Below the pieces are notes generated by a model, which was not told the DNA's origin, did not search any database, and saw nothing but the letters and a program-made list of their open reading frames with translations. Shown piece by piece: positions 60,399-64,000 of a DNA stretch of 64,000 bases; the stretch's first letter is position 1; every line of letters starts with the position of its first letter. Where the stretch lies: NCBI RefSeq assembly GCF_042726155.1, contig NZ_JBHXHV010000002.1, forward strand, positions 372,001 to 436,000, given 5' to 3'. The DNA is from Leucobacter sp042726155. GTDB taxonomy: Bacteria > Actinomycetota > Actinomycetes > Actinomycetales > Microbacteriaceae. Made by a program: the position numbers and the translations under genes.

Positions 60399-61517
60399 CT
60401 ATTCTTCCACTGCCGGCGGGGTCGCTGCGACACCGTCAGCAGTTGCGGGCTGCCCGGAGCGCGGCGATCCGAGCCTGCGGGTGAACGCAATGCGGGATCC
60501 GGCGCGCGAGACAGTGATTCCGGGCACCTCAATCGGGCCCTGCCCGCGCCAGTGGGTCACGAGGGACGCGATCGCAAGAGTGTGCTCTCGGCTCAGTTCG
60601 CTGCCGAACTCCGCCTCTGCGACCCGGCGAATAATGCGGTGGCGCAGCGCGGCCGGGTTTGCGGCGAGGGCGCCCACCGAGACCGCGATTCCCGCCTCAG
60701 CGTGTTCGACGATCTCTTCGATCTGCTCCTCGATAATTTCGTCGAACGCCTCGGCGTCCTCCCGGGCGAGGTCGGCGGTGCGGGCCAGCGCAGCCACGAC
60801 ACCGGGGCCGAGCTCACGTTCCAGGGTGGGCAGCACGGTCTCCCGCACGCGCACGCGGGCGTACGCGTGGTCGGCATTGTGCGGATCCTGCCACGGCTCG
60901 AGCCTCGCCTCCCCGCACGCGGCGACCGTGATCTCGCGGGTGATCGACGGATCGGGGCGCACGAACGGGCGCAGCACCACGAGGCCGTCGCCGAGCTCTC
61001 TGCGCGGCGGAATCCCGGCGATGCTGCGCGCGCCGGAACCACGGGCGATACCGAGCAACACCTGCTCCGCCTGATCGTCGCGGGTGTGGGCGGTCAGGAT
61101 CGCGCGGGCGCCGAGCTGCCGCGCGACGTCCGCGAGCGCGGCGTAGCGCGCGTCCCGCGCGGCCGCCTCGGGGCCATCAGCTCGCTCCCCCGCGGCTGCG
61201 ACGGCGACCCGGCGAATGACCACCGGTTCGAGGCCGAGCCCACGGGCCTGGTCAGCCGCCCGATCCGCCACCGCCGCCGATCCCAGTTGCAGCCCGTGAT
61301 CCACGATCACGGCCCCCGCCGTGAACCCCTCGCGCGAAGCAACGAAGGCGACCGCCGCAGCGAGCGCGAGCGAATCGGCGCCGCCAGAGAGCGCGACGAG
61401 CACGCGGGGTTTTTCTATGCCGCCGGGCGCACCACCCGAGTCAGCCTTGCCTCCGAGCTCCGCCCGCAGGGCGTCGCGAACAGCGTGGCGAGTGGCGAGA
61501 AGCGCAGTCTGCAGCAT
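60399..61517 (-). CDS. tilS: tRNA(Ile)-lysidine synthase
   Basis: 372 aa. Converts C34 of the AUA-reading tRNA-Ile to lysidine using ATP. P-loop VLVALSGGADSLALAAAVAF (SGGxDS), GAVIVDHGLQLGS, ARAILTAHTRDDQAEQVLLG and IAGIPPRREL, a PPi-loop PP-ATPase. C-terminal TilS domain region ends the protein. TAGCGT (complement of 61524-61529) is 6 nt before the ATG: first gene of the array with leaderless start. Divergent from ppa. Confidence 0.96.
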   Translation of the reverse strand: MLQTALLATRHAVRDALRAELGGKADSGGAPGGIEKPRVLVALSGGADSLALAAAVAFVASREGFTAGAVIVDHGLQLGSAAVADRAADQARGLGLEPVVIRRVAVAAAGERADGPEAAARDARYAALADVARQLGARAILTAHTRDDQAEQVLLGIARGSGARSIAGIPPRRELGDGLVVLRPFVRPDPSITREITVAACGEARLEPWQDPHNADHAYARVRVRETVLPTLERELGPGVVAALARTADLAREDAEAFDEIIEEQIEEIVEHAEAGIAVSVGALAANPAALRHRIIRRVAEAEFGSELSREHTLAIASLVTHWRGQGPIEVPGITVSRAGSRIAFTRRLGSPRSGQPATADGVAATPPAVEE

Positions 61518-61636
61518 GCTCCAACGCTACTGCCAAGTGGCTCGCACGCTCGCCGCAACCGGGGTCGGGTAGCCTGGGACCCGCATATGCTCACACGGCC
61601 GAATCGGCCGCACACAGGAAGCACGGAGGAGCGCGC

Positions 61637-62131
61637 ATGGCCGCAGCATTCGACGCTGTTATCGAGATCCCCAAGGGGAGCCGCAACAAGTACGAGGTCG
61701 ACCACGAGACCGGTCGGGTCTACCTCGACCGCGTGCTCTACACCGGGTTCGTCTACCCCACTGACTACGGGTTCTTCGAGGAGACCCTCGGCGAAGACGG
61801 CGATCCGCTCGACGTGCTCGTGCTGCTCGACTTCCCGGTCTTCCCGGGCGTCGGCATCAAGGTGCGCCCCGTCGGCGTGCTGAAGATGAGCGACGAGGCT
61901 GGCGGCGACGACAAGGTCATCGCCGTGCAGCACAAGGATCCGCGCTGGTCGCACATTCAGGATGTTGCAGACATTCCCGAGTACACCCGCAAGGAGATCG
62001 AGCACTTCTTCGAGCACTACAAGGATCTTGAGCCGAACAAGTGGGTCAAGGTCGACGCGTGGGGGTCGGCGGCTGACGCCGAGCAGCTCATCGTCGAAGC
62101 GCAGGAGCGCCTCAAGACCGAGGGTCACTGA
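61637..62131 (+). CDS. ppa: Inorganic pyrophosphatase
   Basis: 164 aa, soluble Mg-dependent family I enzyme. FDAVIEIPKGSRNKYEVDHE, VYPTDYGFFEETLGEDGDPL with signature DGDPLDVLVL (metal Asp triad), FPVFPGVGIKVRPVGVLKMS, DKVIAVQHKDPRWSHIQDVA and IEHFFEHYKDLEPNKWVKVD. GGAGGA at 61625-61630 precedes the ATG. A TAGCCT at 61570-61575 may be its -10. Convergent with the M23 gene. Confidence 0.97.
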   Translation: MAAAFDAVIEIPKGSRNKYEVDHETGRVYLDRVLYTGFVYPTDYGFFEETLGEDGDPLDVLVLLDFPVFPGVGIKVRPVGVLKMSDEAGGDDKVIAVQHKDPRWSHIQDVADIPEYTRKEIEHFFEHYKDLEPNKWVKVDAWGSAADAEQLIVEAQERLKTEGH

Positions 62132-62158
62132 GCCGAGGGCGCACACGCGCCAGACAAC

Positions 62159-62201
62159 GAGCGAGGGGCTCGGGATCGCGATGATCCCGAGCCCCTCGCT
62201 C
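62159..62201. terminator. 19-bp stem bidirectional terminator
   Basis: 62159-62177 pairs perfectly with 62183-62201 around GCGAT. Flanking CAGAC and GTCTG extend it after a small bulge. It lies 27 nt after the ppa stop and 31 nt before the M23 stop on the other strand. Confidence 0.92.
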
Positions 62202-62232
62202 TGTCTGGGCGGTGCCCGGTTGGTGCGCTGGC

Positions 62233-63585
62233 CTAGTAGAAGGCGATCTGGCCCGCCGGGTCGACGAAGTCGTACCAGCCGTCATCTTGGTTGGGGCGCA
62301 TCTCGAAGTGCAGGTGGCAGCCCGAGCTGGCACCGGTCGAACCAACGTAGCCGAGCACCTGTCCTGGCCCAACTGGCTGACCTGGTGCCACAACCGCCCA
62401 CTCGATCATGTGGGCGTAACGCGTTTGCCAGCCGTTCGGGTGGTTTACGGTCACCATGTTGCCACCACCGCCGCCATCCCAGTAGGTCAGAGCGACCGTT
62501 CCGCCCATCGCCGCGACGATCGGGGTACCGCAGCCGGCAGCGAGGTCGATGCCGGTGTGGTCCGGGCGCCCCGGGGGCCGGAAGCCCTCGGAAACGTAGC
62601 TATACGCCGTCGGATACACCCAGCCGTTCGACGAGCCGGTGTTGCCACCGCCACCCGGCGGAAGGCCGCCGCCGGTGTCGCCGCCACCGCCCGGGGGCAC
62701 TCCGCCGCCTCCGCCGCCGCCCTGATTCTGCTGCGCTTGCTGCTCGGCCCAGCGCCGCGCGGCCTCTTCAGCTTCCTTACGACGGCGCTCTTCTTCGGCC
62801 CGACGCTGCTCCTCTTCGATTCGGAGTCGCTCCTCATAACCGGCAACCGTCTTCGTCGTCTTGTCTTTCAGGGCCGCGAGCTGGGTCTTCAGCGTCTTCT
62901 GCTGTGCCTCCTGCTTCTGCACTTTCTCGCCCTGACCGGCAACGGCGACCGCGGCGGCCTGTTCCTTCTCCTGCTGCTTCTCCCGGAGCACCTCGCGCTC
63001 CGCCGCTGCCGCTTCGGCCTGCTTGCCGAGCGTATCCGCCGTGTTCGCTGCCTGCTCAGCCTCACCCGAGAGTGTCGTATTGCGCTCGGTCGCCTTCGAC
63101 ATCGAAGCCATCCGGTCGAGCAGCGCGTCAGCGGTGCTGCCATCGGAGTCGAGGAACAGTTCGACGCTGCGATCGACGCCGCCAGAACGGTACATCTGTG
63201 CGACGAGCACGCCGGCGCGATCGGCTGCCTCGTCGGCTTCCTTGCGGCTCGCCTCGGCCTGCGTCTCAAGATTCGCGGCCTTCTCAGAAGCAGCAGCGAG
63301 CGCGGCCTCTGCCTCGTGCAGATCGTCGATGGTGGTCGCGTGCAGGTTCCGCAGGCGGTCGAGTTCTTTCTCGCCGTCGGCGATCAGCTTCTCAATCTCG
63401 GCGACCTTGTCGTTCGCCGTCGACTGGTTCTGCTTCGCGGCCTGCACATCGTCCCAGGTCGGCAGGTCGAGGGCTTGCGCCGGAGTCGAACCGAGCTGGC
63501 TTCCCACCAGCATTCCGGCGCCGATTGCACACGCGGCAAGCGCTCCGAGCACACGTTTCATCGTGCTCTTCGTTCGTTTCCGCAT
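62233..63585 (-). CDS. M23 peptidoglycan hydrolase with coiled coil
   Basis: 450 aa, secreted (signal peptide about 1-39, ending AQALDL). Residues ~45-290 form long coiled coils (KVAEIEKLIADGEKELDRLR; EERLRIEEEQRRAEEERRRK), then a Gly/Pro linker (GGGGGGGVPPGGGGDTGGGL) and a LytM/M23 endopeptidase with HTGIDLAAGCG (His, Asp), YAHM and GCHLHFEM (HxH), the full zinc set. EnvC/RipA-like layout suggests a role in cell division or separation. Start uncertain between 63585 and the inner ATG at 63561. Monocistronic. Confidence 0.93.
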   Translation of the reverse strand: MRKRTKSTMKRVLGALAACAIGAGMLVGSQLGSTPAQALDLPTWDDVQAAKQNQSTANDKVAEIEKLIADGEKELDRLRNLHATTIDDLHEAEAALAAASEKAANLETQAEASRKEADEAADRAGVLVAQMYRSGGVDRSVELFLDSDGSTADALLDRMASMSKATERNTTLSGEAEQAANTADTLGKQAEAAAAEREVLREKQQEKEQAAAVAVAGQGEKVQKQEAQQKTLKTQLAALKDKTTKTVAGYEERLRIEEEQRRAEEERRRKEAEEAARRWAEQQAQQNQGGGGGGGVPPGGGGDTGGGLPPGGGGNTGSSNGWVYPTAYSYVSEGFRPPGRPDHTGIDLAAGCGTPIVAAMGGTVALTYWDGGGGGNMVTVNHPNGWQTRYAHMIEWAVVAPGQPVGPGQVLGYVGSTGASSGCHLHFEMRPNQDDGWYDFVDPAGQIAFY

Positions 63586-63717
63586 CCTGCCCCCACATCG
63601 TGCTTATGACACTGGTCCACGAATACGGTAGCACTACGTCGAAAACGGCCACTCAGGCGGGCCGCGACCCGCGCTATTCGGCCGACATCCGAATCTGGGG
63701 CGACGCGGGCGAGCCTG

Positions 63718-64000
63718 TTAGTCGGTTTCGAGCGAGCGCTGGCTCGCCTCAATGAGTTGCACCATCGCACGGTGCAGGGCGCCGAGCTCCTCCGGCGTCA
63801 TGCCGAGTCGCTTCGCCATCTCAACGGGAACCTGCTCGGCCTGCGTTCGCAGCGCTTCCCCCGCGGGGGTGAGCGTGATTTCGAGGCGGCGCTCGTCGGC
63901 TGAGCTGCGCACGCGGCTCGCGAGTCCCTGTGCTTCGAGCCGCTTGATCAGCGGCGAGAGCGTCGATGCCTCCTGGTGCAGCAGTTCGGCAAGCGTGCGG
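63718..64000 (-). CDS. MarR-family regulator, C-terminal part (OhrR-like)
   Basis: Stop at 63718; the gene runs off the right end. The visible ~93 residues are RTLAELLHQEASTLSPLIKR (recognition helix), LEAQGLASRVRSSADERRLE (wing), then ITLTPAGEALRTQAEQVPVE and MAKRLGMTPEELGALHRAMV. The L-(G/A)-x-L-L-x-Q/L-x-x-x-T-L-(T/S)-P-L-(L/I)-K-R-L-E pattern is typical of OhrR-type organic-peroxide sensors, but the sensing Cys would lie outside the window. The spacer 63586-63717 is otherwise empty. Confidence 0.87.
   Translation of the reverse strand, partial: RTLAELLHQEASTLSPLIKRLEAQGLASRVRSSADERRLEITLTPAGEALRTQAEQVPVEMAKRLGMTPEELGALHRAMVQLIEASQRSLETD

Overview
The window is high-GC DNA (roughly two-thirds G+C by eye) with actinobacterial gene content: class II GlpX, a DUF4245 protein beside XseB, a DUF3180 protein inside a folate/ftsH/tilS cluster, ClpC, a PIN-PhoH protein and a LAXTG-type wall-sorting signal. 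The set and order point to Microbacteriaceae, possibly close to Leucobacter; this is inferred from gene content, not from a tree. At about 15 genes a TANNNT-like -10 hexamer lies 6-7 nt before the start codon with no usable Shine-Dalgarno, so leaderless transcription looks common.

Layout. 1-4.4 kb: end of glpX, divergent fba, a small membrane protein, then divergent ispH and xseA. 4.4-10.7 kb: an accessory module (Lrp/AsnC regulator, HDAC-like amidohydrolase, ribose-type ABC importer, one membrane protein) sits between xseA and xseB. 10.8-13.9 kb: xseB, DUF4245, beta-carbonic anhydrase, fumC. The assembly gap at 14.0 kb lies between the arms of a 16-bp inverted repeat. 14.2-16.9 kb: a large wall-anchored purple-acid-phosphatase-like enzyme. 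17-20 kb: a polymorphic-toxin-like cassette (frameshifted WXG-sized protein, effector with a DUF6973-like end, two related lipoproteins, the second frameshifted) bounded by 72-bp direct repeats, one of which is the 3' end of a DUF4166 gene. 20-23.6 kb: DUF4166, TPR protein, SGNH hydrolase, PIN-PhoH.

24-30.5 kb: mtnA, a BMP/nucleoside-type ABC importer and a cupin, read as one salvage operon. 30.5-33.1 kb: a coupled GntR, DUF1648 and CPBP-protease operon. 33.3-38.7 kb: a DUF559 protein, then a probable glutarate-CoA module (acyl-CoA dehydrogenase, CaiB/BaiF transferase, divergent PucR regulator) with a 13-bp tandem repeat in the dehydrogenase leader. 38.7-51.5 kb: small proteins, an ArgA-type acetyltransferase, ClpC, a phosphatase, YbjQ, a NylB-like serine hydrolase, an ATP-grasp enzyme with a histone-H1-like tail, cardiolipin synthase, a 59-aa membrane protein and lysS. 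51.5-61.5 kb: a long minus-strand cluster tilS-hpt-ftsH-folE-folPB(fused)-folK-DUF3180-PH-PH-DUF2520. 61.6-64 kb: ppa, an M23 hydrolase and the end of a MarR regulator.

Most of the window is core metabolism and maintenance. The unusual parts are the 17-20 kb toxin cassette, the module splitting xseA from xseB, the mtnA-nucleoside importer operon and the tailed ATP-grasp protein.
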